Shown piece by piece: positions 1 through 10,000 of a stretch of 64,000 nt of DNA. The position numbers and the translations under genes were made by a program. The DNA lies in the NCBI RefSeq assembly GCF_947492715.1, contig NZ_CANLNS010000001.1, forward strand, positions 186,001-250,000, given 5' to 3'. The DNA comes from an uncultured Psychroserpens sp. GTDB taxonomy: Bacteria > Bacteroidota > Bacteroidia > Flavobacteriales > Flavobacteriaceae. Each line of letters begins with the position of its first letter. Within the stretch, counting starts at the first letter, position 1. The notes below the pieces were generated by a model, which saw only the letters and a program-made list of their open reading frames with translations, was not told the DNA's origin and did no database searches.

Positions 1-2
1 AA

Positions 3-626
3 ATCTTATTCCCTCAAACAGAAAAAATTGATACAGATGTTCACGTCTCTCAAGAAAAAATAGGTTCTAATATTTTAGAAGCTATCGCAAATGGAACAAC
101 CGAGGGCTTAAAACTTGCCGTTAATGTTGGTGCGATGTTATTAGTTTTTGTAGCATTTATTGCTATGATAAATTACGGCTTTGATAAAATAGGTTACTTT
201 ACAGGACTCAATGACTGGATTGTAAATAACACAGGATACAATAGTTTATCCCTTGAATTTATTCTAGGCTATATCTTTGCTCCATTAATGTGGCTTATTG
301 GTGTTGCCAAAGAAGATATGGCATTGATGGGTCAATTATTAGGTATTAAATTAGCTGCGAGTGAGTTTATTGGGTATATCCAATTGGCCGATTTAAAAGA
401 TGCAGCTAGTGCCACACACTTAAAATATCAAAAGTCAATAATTATGGCAACTTATATGTTATGTGGATTTGCCAACTTTGCTTCTATTGGAATTCAAATT
501 GGAGGTATTGGTTCTTTAGCACCTGGCCAAAGAAAGCAATTGTCTAAATTTGGTATGAAAGCCCTTATTGGAGGAACATTAGCCTCATTAATTTCTGCAA
601 CTATTGCAGGAATGATTATAGGTTAG
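3..626 (+). CDS. CNT/NupC-family nucleoside transporter, C-terminal part
   Basis: The frame is open from the left edge of the window, so only about 207 C-terminal residues are present. The visible part has hydrophobic segments separated by short loops and the motifs of concentrative nucleoside transporters: EAIANGTTEGLKLAVNVGAM, then a helix ending in MINY, a PLMWLIG segment, and a later FANFASIGIQIGG segment. CNT proteins import nucleosides with a cation gradient across the inner membrane. An internal ATG at 135 is not the true start because the upstream codons continue the family sequence. A hairpin terminator follows at 681. Family assignment is confident; substrate preference cannot be read. 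Confidence 0.88.
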   Translation: MLFPQTEKIDTDVHVSQEKIGSNILEAIANGTTEGLKLAVNVGAMLLVFVAFIAMINYGFDKIGYFTGLNDWIVNNTGYNSLSLEFILGYIFAPLMWLIGVAKEDMALMGQLLGIKLAASEFIGYIQLADLKDAASATHLKYQKSIIMATYMLCGFANFASIGIQIGGIGSLAPGQRKQLSKFGMKALIGGTLASLISATIAGMIIG

Positions 627-680
627 TTCTATATCCAAACCAGCATTCTAAGGATAGTTAATAACTTTTAATATTATAAA

Positions 681-720
681 GGGTTGAAGCCATTGAGATT
701 CAACCCTTATTTTTATTTTT
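681..720 (+). terminator. Rho-independent terminator after the nucleoside transporter
   Basis: An 8-bp perfect stem (gggttgaa / ttcaaccc, 681-688 and 699-706) with a 10-nt loop is followed by a T-rich tract. It separates the transporter from thyA. Confidence 0.75.
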
Positions 721-778
721 ATTTGCTGAAAAATGACGTAGAATTTAAAAGAGATTTCTGCCTTTGCAGAATAGGAAT

Positions 779-1603
779 ATGAAACAATACCACGACTTAG
801 TCAAACACGTTTTAGAACACGGAAACGAAAAAGGAGATCGTACAGGAACAGGAACCAAAAGTGTTTTTGGATACCAAATGCGATTTAACTTAAGTGAAGG
901 TTTCCCAATGGTTACCACAAAAAAACTACACCTAAAATCTATCATTTATGAATTACTATGGTTCTTAAAGGGTGATACTAATATTAAATATCTTACCGAA
1001 AATGGTGTTCGTATTTGGAATGAATGGGCAGACGAAAATGGTGATTTAGGACCTGTATATGGTCACCAATGGCGTAACTGGAATAACGATGAGATAGATC
1101 AAATTAAAGACGTTATTCATGCCTTAAAACATAACCCTAACAGTCGTCGTATGATGGTTTCCGCTTGGAATCCATCGGTACTTCCAGACACTTCGCAATC
1201 ATTTAGCGACAATGTTGCCAATGGTAAAGCCGCTTTACCGCCATGCCATGCCTTTTTTCAGTTTTATGTTGCTGACGGAAAATTATCTTGTCAACTTTAT
1301 CAACGTAGCGCAGATATCTTTTTAGGTGTGCCTTTCAATATTGCTTCTTATGCTTTATTTACAATGATGATGGCTCAAGTATGTGGTTATGAGGCTGGTG
1401 AATTCATACACACTTTTGGTGATGCCCACATTTACAGCAATCATTATGAGCAATTAGAACTGCAATTATCTAGAGATGCAAGACCTTTGCCTCAAATGCG
1501 TCTTAACCCTGAAATTAATGATATTTTCGATTTCAAATTTGAAGATTTCACTTTAGAGAATTACAATCCGCATCCACACATTAAAGGTGCTGTAGCGGTT
1601 TAA
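779..1603 (+). CDS. thyA: Thymidylate synthase ThyA
   Basis: Converts dUMP and methylene-tetrahydrofolate to dTMP and dihydrofolate in the cytoplasm. The 274-residue product starts MKQYHDL; a TTG 15 nt upstream could extend the frame but the ATG matches the usual ThyA start. Motifs seen: RTGTGT near residues 21-26, the catalytic Cys156 in the PPCHAFFQF loop, and [13 protein letters not shown], which binds nucleotide. Length matches the family (E. coli 264). The dihydrofolate product is recycled by the DHFR encoded 0.7 kb downstream, with a TonB-C-domain gene between them. Very secure. Confidence 0.97.
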   Translation: MKQYHDLVKHVLEHGNEKGDRTGTGTKSVFGYQMRFNLSEGFPMVTTKKLHLKSIIYELLWFLKGDTNIKYLTENGVRIWNEWADENGDLGPVYGHQWRNWNNDEIDQIKDVIHALKHNPNSRRMMVSAWNPSVLPDTSQSFSDNVANGKAALPPCHAFFQFYVADGKLSCQLYQRSADIFLGVPFNIASYALFTMMMAQVCGYEAGEFIHTFGDAHIYSNHYEQLELQLSRDARPLPQMRLNPEINDIFDFKFEDFTLENYNPHPHIKGAVAV

Positions 1604-1622
1604 AACAAAATACTTTTTATAG

Positions 1623-2174
1623 ATGAAGATGAAATACCTATTCACTGTGCTATTTGCATTGACAAGTATGCTAATTTTTGCACAAGAAGAAAGGCCTAAA
1701 CAAGAAGATAAAGAAGGCGTTATTATTAAAGATCTTGATAAAAATGACGATGAAGTTGCCTTTGTTGTTATTGAAAATGTCCCTGTGTATTATGGTTGCA
1801 ACGAAAAACTATCCAATGCAGATCTCAAAAATTGTATGAGCAAAAAATTAGTAAAGCACGTGTCTGCAAATTTCAATACCGACATCGCCACTAATTTAGG
1901 CTTGCCAGATGGTAGAGTAAGAATTAATGTGATTTTTAAAATTAATAAAGAAGGAAAAGTTGTTGATATTCAAGCAAGAGCTCCTCACCCAGCTCTTGAA
2001 AAAGAAGCTATAAGAGTCATTGGCCTAATGCCAGACATGGATAAGCCTGGTTATCAAAAAGGCAAACCTGTAATTGTACCTTATTCGTTGCCTATTGTTT
2101 TTCAAATTGACAATAGTTCTAAAAAACTTAGTAAAAAGGAAAGACGACGCCTTAGACGAAGTCAAAAAAATTAA
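1623..2174 (+). CDS. Secreted TonB C-terminal-domain protein
   Basis: 183 residues. A signal peptide (about residues 1-20, ending IFAQ) is followed by an acidic linker. From about residue 55 there is a domain with a YYGCNE segment and then VRINVIFKINKEGKV-type strands resembling the TonB C-terminal fold. Unlike a canonical TonB it has no retained N-terminal membrane anchor or proline-rich spacer, so it is probably periplasmic. The C-terminus is very basic (KKLSKKERRRLRRSQKN). It lies 19 bp after thyA and ends in a strong terminator, so it is likely co-transcribed with thyA. Its exact role is unknown. Confidence 0.8.
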   Translation: MKMKYLFTVLFALTSMLIFAQEERPKQEDKEGVIIKDLDKNDDEVAFVVIENVPVYYGCNEKLSNADLKNCMSKKLVKHVSANFNTDIATNLGLPDGRVRINVIFKINKEGKVVDIQARAPHPALEKEAIRVIGLMPDMDKPGYQKGKPVIVPYSLPIVFQIDNSSKKLSKKERRRLRRSQKN

Positions 2175-2177
2175 TAC

Positions 2178-2208
2178 AAAAGAGCTTTCAGTTTGAAAGC
2201 TCTTTTTT
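2178..2208 (+). terminator. Rho-independent terminator after the TonB-C gene
   Basis: Stem aaagagctttca / tgaaagctcttt (about 2179-2190 and 2194-2205) with a 3-nt loop and T-run. Nearly symmetric, so it may work in both directions. Confidence 0.82.
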
Positions 2209-2261
2209 ACTTTATGTGATAAGCTCCACATACTTTAATCATAATATTTGAGTTAAAAAGA

Positions 2262-2284
2262 CTAAATTTACGTTACTAATTTTT
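2262..2284 (+). promoter_or_regulatory. Candidate Bacteroidota promoter -7 region of the 2TM-DHFR gene
   Basis: The string gttactaatttttg just before the ATG resembles the Bacteroidota TAnnTTTG -7 box. A near-identical string (gttactaatttcg, 20473-20485) precedes the lipoprotein gene at 20517. This is pattern inference only; a clear -33 TTG at 19-nt spacing is not obvious. Confidence 0.3.
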
Positions 2285-2289
2285 GATTT

Positions 2290-3219
2290 ATGTTTGGAAA
2301 AAAGAAACCTATACCTCAAATTGATAAAGAACAATTAGCGTTAATTAAATATGCCGAAAAACGCATCAAACAAAAAAAACGCGTTTATGTCCATTTTGTA
2401 ATATTCTTAATTGGTGCAGTCTTTTTAATTCTAGCGAATACCGTTCTAGGAATAGGTAAAGATTTTACAATTGCTGGACTCGATTGGTTTGTTATTGCTA
2501 TTGTATTGTGGTTAGCCCTATTTGTATATCATTTTGTGACGGTCTTCATTACTCATAGTTTTATGGGTAAAGACTGGGAAGATCAACAGCGTGAGGCCTT
2601 AGTTGCAAAGCAGCAACAACGTATTGAAAAACTTAAACAGCAACTTTTAAAAGAAGAAACCGAAATTGCAAAATCTGAGGTATATAACGAAACTTTAAAG
2701 CCAACCGCTCCAGATCAAAAAAAAAAATCTGAACTCACTATAATAGTTGCCGCTGGTGAGAACGATGCCATTGGTAAAGACAATGATTTAATATGGCATT
2801 TAAGTGATGACCTTAAGCGTTTTAAGTCCCTTACTAATGGCCATCATATTATTATGGGTCGAAAAACTTTTGAAAGTTTCCCAAAGCCCTTACCTAACCG
2901 TAAACATGTGGTCATTACGAGACAAGACAATTATAAAGTACCCGATGGTGTTATTGTTGTGAATAACATGGAAGACGCCTTAGATGCTTCTAAAAATGAC
3001 GAACAACCATTTATTATAGGTGGAGGTGAAATTTACAGACAATCTATGTCGCTGGCCGATAAAATTGAAATTACACGTGTTCACCATAGTTTCGAAAATG
3101 CAGATACCTTTTTTCCTGAAATAGACTTATCCATTTGGAAAGAAACCCACAGTGAATTTCATGAAAAAGACGACAAACACGACTTTTCTTTTACGTTTTT
3201 AACTTATGTTAAACACTAA
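2290..3219 (+). CDS. folA: 2TM-domain / dihydrofolate reductase fusion
   Basis: 309 residues in two parts. Residues 1-92 form a 2TM domain with two helices (about 33-52 and 64-86). Residues 95-128 are charged and probably coiled. After a Lys linker (144-146), residues 148-309 are a full DHFR: TIIVAAGEN, AIGKDNDLIWHL, the IIMGRKTFESF NADPH-binding segment, and IIGGGEIYRQ. DHFR reduces dihydrofolate to tetrahydrofolate and serves ThyA encoded upstream. Bacterial DHFRs are normally about 160-residue soluble enzymes; here the fusion would tether it to the inner membrane. The two parts join at an 11-A homopolymer (2717-2727), where a +1 or -1 slip would stop translation within a few codons. There is no ATG between the run and the DHFR core. 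A sequencing or assembly indel is possible. Confidence 0.9.
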   Translation: MFGKKKPIPQIDKEQLALIKYAEKRIKQKKRVYVHFVIFLIGAVFLILANTVLGIGKDFTIAGLDWFVIAIVLWLALFVYHFVTVFITHSFMGKDWEDQQREALVAKQQQRIEKLKQQLLKEETEIAKSEVYNETLKPTAPDQKKKSELTIIVAAGENDAIGKDNDLIWHLSDDLKRFKSLTNGHHIIMGRKTFESFPKPLPNRKHVVITRQDNYKVPDGVIVVNNMEDALDASKNDEQPFIIGGGEIYRQSMSLADKIEITRVHHSFENADTFFPEIDLSIWKETHSEFHEKDDKHDFSFTFLTYVKH

Positions 3220-3610
3220 TAATCTGATAAAATAAGGGGAATTATATTCCTATTTCTATTTAATGTTGTCAACAAACTGTCTTTACACAAAGCAATAATT
3301 AGCTTTACAAGAACACGTACCTATTGTACAACATCACAAAATAATCAATAGGATGACAATGCAAAAAGTCTTAAAACTAACTATTCTAATCAGAATTTTA
3401 TTCTGAAACTTCGTTAATGTTAGACCTTTACATTAAAGAAGAGCTTGATCTATTCCTTACTAACAGAAGCAAGGCTCAAACTGAATATTTCGTTTTAAGA
3501 CTTTGTAACTCTTAGTATTTATACGAAACCAAAAAGCTAATAATTACAGGTGTTAGCTTTTATAATTCTATTTTCTAACCTTAGTTTTCAAATTGAATGG
3601 AAGTTTCGCA
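3220..3610. other. Intergenic region, no intact gene
   Basis: About 390 bp without a convincing gene. A short open stretch on + at about 3418-3515 (around 31 codons, begins MLDLYIKEEL) could be a gene relic but is too short to assign. A hairpin lies at 3532-3561. Confidence 0.5.
3532..3563. terminator. Hairpin terminator
   Basis: Stem aaaagctaa (3532-3540) / ttagctttt (3553-3561) with T-rich flank; likely terminates readthrough from the DHFR side. Confidence 0.5.
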
Positions 3611-3646
3611 AAAAAGCGAGACATCATTAAAATGACATCTCGCTTT
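3611..3646 (-). terminator. Terminator of the SusCD operon
   Basis: A long near-perfect stem (aaagcgaga / tctcgcttt with further pairing inside) ends in a T-run on the minus strand, just past the stop of the last lipoprotein gene of the SusCD locus. Confidence 0.75.
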
Positions 3647-3667
3647 AGTCTTAACTCACATCTAACT

Positions 3668-4642
3668 TTAGACTTTAGTTAAAACTACTACTAAGGGTAT
3701 ATCAGACACGCCACAACCACCTGAACCTCCTTGGAAATCAAGCATGTTAAGCGTTAGGCTTTCAGAGTCATCACACGGTTGAGCAATAATATTGCTTGGA
3801 TCACCTCCAAGTAATAATAGAGACGCACAACCAATATTAGTAGATAGTCCGTTATCAATTATGACTTGTCCATTTGTAAAAGAGAACGTCACTGTCATTG
3901 TATTTGTTGGACCACCAGGCAAATATGCAACGTCAAATTGTCTGCTAAATGCACCATTTGCTCCTTCGCTAATAGTCACGGTTTGATCTGCAAAAACAGG
4001 TCCTCCAAAAAGACTATCTCCAGATGTTACAGTTAAATTGTAATCTCCAACAAAATTACCTGAAGCAGAATTTAAAGATGGACAAATACGAATTCTATAA
4101 GATACTGGACGACTAGATCCGTCAACACCTGCTGTAACGTCAGCTGAGCTTGTAGATGTTAAAACAACATCAAAAACCATAGCTTCAGTAATATTCGCAG
4201 CTTGCGCAATATCAAACTGTATTTTTGGAAATGCTTCAATAGTTAATGGATCTTTAGCTCCTCCATTGGCAACATCTAAGTTTCCAGCTTCTAAATCTGA
4301 AAAGAAAAAGAATGTTGAACTTCCTGCTGGATTAAGTAAAACGCCATTATTATTAAATACAGTATTAGGATTTGGTCCAGATACAGACACTAAGTCATAA
4401 TTAATTCTTAATTCTGAGTTTGAAATTGGCACATTTACAAATACAGGAACCTCAAATAAGTTATCTGTATTGTAAGAGTCAATTGCAATATCTCTTGATG
4501 CTCCTGAGGTTACAAATTGTACCCAACCTGTTGTAGGATTAGCATCAAATTTACCTTCATTTTCACCTTCACTATCATCACAACTATAAACAGTCAATAA
4601 CAACGCAAAAGAGAAAAACATTATTTTAAAAAGATGTTTCAT
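3668..4642 (-). CDS. SusCD-associated surface lipoprotein, last gene of the operon
   Basis: 324 residues with a lipoprotein signal (residues 1-21; lipobox before Cys in TVYSCDD, followed by acidic residues as in surface-exposed Bacteroidota lipoproteins). The body is β-rich and Ser/Thr/Asn-rich with no enzyme motif. The C-terminal half (from GDYNLTV to VVLTKV) resembles the C-terminal half of the preceding gene product (GDYLLTD to GFTLTKL), so the two are tandem paralogues. It is the distal gene of the susC-susD-lipoprotein-lipoprotein cluster, a position often taken by ligand-binding surface lipoproteins. Substrate not predictable. Confidence 0.82.
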   Translation of the reverse strand: MKHLFKIMFFSFALLLTVYSCDDSEGENEGKFDANPTTGWVQFVTSGASRDIAIDSYNTDNLFEVPVFVNVPISNSELRINYDLVSVSGPNPNTVFNNNGVLLNPAGSSTFFFFSDLEAGNLDVANGGAKDPLTIEAFPKIQFDIAQAANITEAMVFDVVLTSTSSADVTAGVDGSSRPVSYRIRICPSLNSASGNFVGDYNLTVTSGDSLFGGPVFADQTVTISEGANGAFSRQFDVAYLPGGPTNTMTVTFSFTNGQVIIDNGLSTNIGCASLLLLGGDPSNIIAQPCDDSESLTLNMLDFQGGSGGCGVSDIPLVVVLTKV

Positions 4643-4653
4643 GTGTATTTGTT

Positions 4654-5496
4654 TTATAGTTTAGTTAATGTAAAGCCTTGTATTGATGTTGGTCCACAAG
4701 ATTCAAAAGGATCCTGTCTATATGTTATAGTATGCATAACGTCACTCGTTAATGAGTATGTCCCATTATTAGCATTGCCTGCACTCGATAGAATATAGAA
4801 TGGAGGGTTTCCAGCAGTACAAGACACCGAAATATCTACATCACCTGCCAAGTTGAAAAGGTTACAAGCTAAATTAATAGTTACAGGTAACACAGTATCT
4901 ACACCTGATCCAGGTAAAAACGTTGTTGTAAAGACGCGCTCTGTTGGAGTTCCACCAAGACTTACTGTTACATTCCCTGTTAAGAAATTACCACTACCGT
5001 CATCTGTTAGTAAATAGTCACCAACCAAATAAGTTTCTGGTACAGGGCACACTTCAAAGACATTAATAACGAATCTATTAAGGTCAATATCTACATTATC
5101 TGGTAAGCCAGATAAAGAAAATATGATTTGCTTAACAGTAGCATCTACTAAACCATTATCTACACCAGTTACTGTTAAAACTCCTGAATAAGAATTTGCA
5201 GGAATCGTCACAGAACTTGGTAATGTATAGGTTGCAGGATCAGCATTACTTTCTGTTTCCAAATTAATATTGAAAACTCTATCTGTAGCTGAAACAGTAC
5301 TAGAATTTAAGACAAGATCAACACTACCAGTATCATCAATAGTGATAGGTAAGCTAACTGTCGAATTAGCGAATGATAAAAATGTTCTGTTTTCTGATTC
5401 TACACCGTTAGAAAGGATAGGATCAATATTTTCATCACAAGACGTTATACTTAGTAAAAGACCAAGTACAAACGTTATTTTATAAATATATTTCAT
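4654..5496 (-). CDS. SusCD-associated surface lipoprotein, third gene of the operon
   Basis: 280 residues from the MKYIYKIT start at 5496; an upstream frame extension overlaps the susD stop and is unlikely. Lipobox ITSCDEN marks an exported lipoprotein. β-sandwich-like repeats with FLSFANSTVSLPITI and a Calx-β/Ig-like FNINLETESNADPATYT stretch occupy about residues 40-165. The C-terminal part is paralogous to the next gene's. It starts about 20 bp after susD, so it is co-transcribed. Probably a surface glycan- or peptide-binding accessory lipoprotein; no catalytic motif is visible. Confidence 0.82.
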   Translation of the reverse strand: MKYIYKITFVLGLLLSITSCDENIDPILSNGVESENRTFLSFANSTVSLPITIDDTGSVDLVLNSSTVSATDRVFNINLETESNADPATYTLPSSVTIPANSYSGVLTVTGVDNGLVDATVKQIIFSLSGLPDNVDIDLNRFVINVFEVCPVPETYLVGDYLLTDDGSGNFLTGNVTVSLGGTPTERVFTTTFLPGSGVDTVLPVTINLACNLFNLAGDVDISVSCTAGNPPFYILSSAGNANNGTYSLTSDVMHTITYRQDPFESCGPTSIQGFTLTKL

Positions 5497-5515
5497 GTTC
5501 ATATTATTGATTATG

Positions 5516-6997
5516 TTAGTATCCTGGGTTTTGAGTAATTGCATTATTACCATCAAGCTCATTTTGTGGAATAGCTAATGTGAATCTGAAATCACCTACA
5601 GCTAAATCACAAGGCGCATCGAAAGTACCACAATCAACAGCTAATCTGTTCACACCAAGTCCAATTTCAGAACCTATACGCTTAATATCTAAGAAACGTT
5701 TTCCTTCGAAACAGAATTCTTTACGTCTTTCACTTAAAATATCAGTAAGTGCCGCATTTAATGAAGCATAAGAAGGCGCAGGTGAAGCAGAACCAGTTCT
5801 TGCATCACGTAAATCTTGAACCGTTTGAGCCGCATTACCGAGCATCCCATTTCGAGCCTCGATTTCTGCTTTTATCAATTGTATTTCCGAAGATCTAACA
5901 ATCATAATGTCATTTACTTGTAAACCACCAGAACCTCCAGGGTACTTATTGATTAACAATTCATTTGCAGGATCGTCTAATCCAATAATTGTACTAACAG
6001 GTGCTAAGTTAACGCTACGTCTGATGTCATTAGGAAGTGCCGACAACTCATTTAAAAGTTGATTAGAAATTTCTAAAAAGGCATCATTTGGCATTACTTG
6101 GTTAAAGTAAAATAATCCACCAACACCGTTATCTCCGTTTACTCTAGCTAGTTTAAAAATAACTTCAGTATTATCTGCACCTAAGTACATTGATGAATAT
6201 TGAATTTGATTAGCCAATGGGTAATCATTTAATAACTGGTTTGTTAAAGTCATCGTCTGAGCTCCAAAGTCACCTACATTTACAGCAAGTTTAACTTGCA
6301 ATGCTTTTACAAAATCTCTATTGATAAAGATTGGTGTAGCTGCTGTAATGTTACTTGGGTCTAACAAAGTATTAGCTTCTGCTAAGTCTGCATTAATAAA
6401 TGCAACCGTTTCAGCCACGGTGTTTCTTTCAAAAGCGTCTGATGTTGCTGGTACAAAATCAACATTAATAATGGCTAACGAATTAGGATCTTGATAATCT
6501 ACAGTATAGTACTCGAACAAGTCGAAATGTGCTAAAGCACGCAATCCTAATAATTGTCCTTTAATATGGTTTGCTTCATTAATGTCACTTTGTGTGGTGA
6601 AAGTTAAATTCCCCATCGCTCTCAACACACGGTTAACGCGGTTGATTGTAGCATAACGGTTTGCCCATATTGCGCTAGAAGGTGTACCACCAGCGAAATT
6701 CACAATGTAAGCATACGCTTGAGCACCTTGTCCGTTACTCGCTTGACCAGCCTTTAAATTGTCAGACAAAATAGCATTGGCATAAAGGGCATCTCCTGTA
6801 CCATTTCCGCCAAAATCAGGCCCATATGCAGCATAAGCACCATTTAATCCTGTTTGCAAATCTGCTACAGTTTGAAAGGCAACTTCTTCATTAAGCTCTC
6901 CTTCTTGTACAACATCAGTTGCATCTTCGCAGGAAACAGCAATCATAAATATGGCTGCAATGCCTAGTGTTTTTAATATATATTTTTTCATGTTCAT
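5516..6997 (-). CDS. SusD/RagB-family nutrient-binding outer-membrane lipoprotein
   Basis: 493 residues. Lipoprotein signal (residues 1-23, MIAVSCED) then the SusD fold: the N-terminal segment with LQTGLNGAYAAYG, RVLRAMGN, and LLGLRALAHFDLFEYY (TPR helices), and the C-terminal segment SEIQLIKAEIEARNG ... ILSERRKEFCFEGKRFLDIKR, a hallmark of the family. SusD forms the lid over the SusC barrel and captures substrate at the cell surface. It begins 4 bp after the susC stop. The start could be either Met of MNMKK. Family assignment is secure; ligand unknown. Confidence 0.95.
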   Translation of the reverse strand: MNMKKYILKTLGIAAIFMIAVSCEDATDVVQEGELNEEVAFQTVADLQTGLNGAYAAYGPDFGGNGTGDALYANAILSDNLKAGQASNGQGAQAYAYIVNFAGGTPSSAIWANRYATINRVNRVLRAMGNLTFTTQSDINEANHIKGQLLGLRALAHFDLFEYYTVDYQDPNSLAIINVDFVPATSDAFERNTVAETVAFINADLAEANTLLDPSNITAATPIFINRDFVKALQVKLAVNVGDFGAQTMTLTNQLLNDYPLANQIQYSSMYLGADNTEVIFKLARVNGDNGVGGLFYFNQVMPNDAFLEISNQLLNELSALPNDIRRSVNLAPVSTIIGLDDPANELLINKYPGGSGGLQVNDIMIVRSSEIQLIKAEIEARNGMLGNAAQTVQDLRDARTGSASPAPSYASLNAALTDILSERRKEFCFEGKRFLDIKRIGSEIGLGVNRLAVDCGTFDAPCDLAVGDFRFTLAIPQNELDGNNAITQNPGY

Positions 6998-7001
6998 TTT
7001 T

Positions 7002-10000
7002 TTAAAAATTTATTGTTGCACCAAACGTGTAAATCTTAGGTGTAGGGAATTGTCCTCTGTTTGTTGGTCTAAAATTAGACTCAGGATCCCAACCTCTAAA
7101 CTTCGTAAATGTTAATAGATTCTCTCCTTGTAAATACAATCTCAATGATGAGATAGGAGTATTTTCAAGAAACTTAGCTGGCAAATTATAAGCGAACGTA
7201 ATGTTTCTTAATCTTAAGAAGGATGCATCTTCTAAGTATCTATCAGTTGAATTGATATAATTCACACTTGAAAATGTAGAACCAACTCTTGGTACATCAG
7301 TAATATCACCTGGTTGCTCCCAAGCGTTAAATACTGTTACAGATCTGTTTCTACCATTATTAACCGAACCTACAGATACTTCTTGTAAATCTGCATAATC
7401 CAAGTTATTTAACCATACATCAGCAACAAAAGACCATTGTGTTGTAAACTCAAATCCTTTATGTCTGATATCTGTTCCAAAACCACCTTGCCATGTAGGG
7501 TAGAATGATTTGTCAAGGAATACTCTATCGTTAGCAGCATCTAATGTTTCTGTAAGTGTAACACCATCAGCTTTTAAGAATAATGGATTACCATTAGATG
7601 GGTTAACACCTGCATATCTTACTAAATAGTAAGATCCTAATGCTTGTCCTTCACCTAAAGCTGTAGATCCACCTGTGTTTACCAATCCGTTTGTAGATGG
7701 TGGTAATTGCTCGATAGTATTTTCGTTATACGATCCGTTAGCATTAACAGTTACTCTCCAATTATCATTATTTACAACTCTATAGTTTAATGCTAATTCT
7801 ACACCTTCATTTACTAATGAACCGATGTTCGCTTGAATTGAAGCTGTCGCATTAATTAAAGATATTTGATTGTTTTGGAATAAATCGTCTGTTGTTTTAT
7901 TGTACACATCTAAACTACCACTAAGTCTGTTATCCAACACCGCGAAATCAAGACCAATATTAGTTTGTGTAGTTTCCTCCCATTTTAGATTAGTATTTTC
8001 TAATTGAGTTACTACTGTAGATACAGAACCATTATATCCAGTTCCTGCTGTATATAAACTTCTCGTTAAGTTTAAACCTCCATAGTATCCGCCAGTAATT
8101 CTATCATTACCAGATAAACCATGTGAAGCTCTTAATTTTAATAAATCAAAACCAGATGATTCCATGAATGCTTCTTCACTAATATTCCAACGTCCTGAAA
8201 CAGACCAGAATGTTCCCCAAGCATTATCACCAATAAATCTAAATGAATTATCACGTCTAATACCTGCAGAAACAGCATACTTACCATCGTATTCATAATC
8301 TAATGTTCCAAATATTGATAAGTTACCCACTTCACTTGTAAATGAGTTTACTACTGGGATATAAGGATTAACTAATACACCATTCGCTGGGTTTGGCTCT
8401 GTAGTTGTTCCTGGGATAAATGATGAACCAGTACCTACAAGTCTTGGATCTATACCTGTTTGATCAAAATCAAGTCCATCTAAAAATCCTCTAGAATATT
8501 CAAAATAAGCTGTTGCCGTAACATCATGCTTTTCATCAAACACATTAGAATAACTAATAGAAGGTGATAAATTAAGTCTGAAATCTCTAGTATAAGTTTC
8601 TTCATGAATTCCACCAAACTGTGCTTGGTTACCAATAACATTTGCTTGGAATGGTCCAAGAATACTATTTGGATGTAAAATCTCTAATCGTTTTTCTGTA
8701 CTTAAATCTGCACCAAGTTGAACTCGAGCGTATAAGTTTTTAGCAAAGTTCCAACTAGAATTTAAAGATGCTAGTATTTTAATTTCCTCTTCACGGTCAG
8801 TATTTAATGCAATACTATTAAGTAATACGTAAGGGAAGTTCGTTGCACCATTAGATAAAATAGCTCCAGCATCACCTGGTGTAATACCACCATCGATTGT
8901 TTGAGAACCATCTGCGTTAAATACACTTAAATAAGGAAGACCTTGAAGTGCAGCACTAAATGGGTTAAAGAATGTAGCTCCACTACCTGCATTATCAAGT
9001 TCGTTTGTTTCTGAAAAAGCTAACGACAAGTTAAATCCGTAGTTAAATTTATCATTTTCTGTTTTTCCATTGAAGTTATTTCTTAATGAAAAACGTTGGA
9101 AGTCAGATCCAACAAAAATACCATCTTGATTAAAATACTGAAGCGATGTAAAGTTATTAGAATTTTCACCACCTGAAGTAATTGTTAAATCATGTGATTG
9201 TGTTTTACCAGTTCTAAAGAAAACATCCGTCCAGCTAGTATTTGCTTGACTTGCTATTGCCGCGATTTCAGCATCGGTTAAACCAACACCAATTCCTGCG
9301 CCATTAGCTCTTTGGAATTCTAGAATTTGTCTAGAGTTTGTTAATTCAAATGGTTGATCTTGTAATTCAGAATTTCCGTAAGCCGAGGTATATCTAAACC
9401 TTAAACTTTCGTTGTACCTTCCCTTTTTAGTAGTAATTACGATGGCACCATTTGCCGCTCTGTTTCCATAAATATTCGCTGCACCCGCATCTTTTAAAAC
9501 AGAATATGTTTCAATGTCATTTGGATTAATACTTCTGAAGTTATCTTCATCTACTGGAATTCCATCTACTATAAATAGTGGTTCGATGTTACCATTAATT
9601 GATCCTGCTCCTCTAAGTATGATAGTACTATCATTACCAGGTTGTCCAGAACCAGTTGCAATATTTAAACCAGCCACTTGACCTTGAAGGTTTTGTAATG
9701 CAGATGCATTAGCCCTATCTTCAAGAATTTCAGCTTTTACTGTACTAACAGCGGCAGTGTTCTTTTTTAATGATGATACATTACCATATGCAACAACAAC
9801 AACTTCATCTAAAGTGTTGTCTGCAGACATAATAAGATCAATTGTACTAGATTCTCCAATTGTTCTTTCTACAGTTTGGTAACCTACATACGAGAAAACC
9901 AAAATTTCCCCAGTGCTGGCTTTAATAGAATACTGTCCATCAAAATCAGTCTGTTGACCTCTTGTTGTTCCTTTAACAATTACAGTAGCTCCAGGCAATG

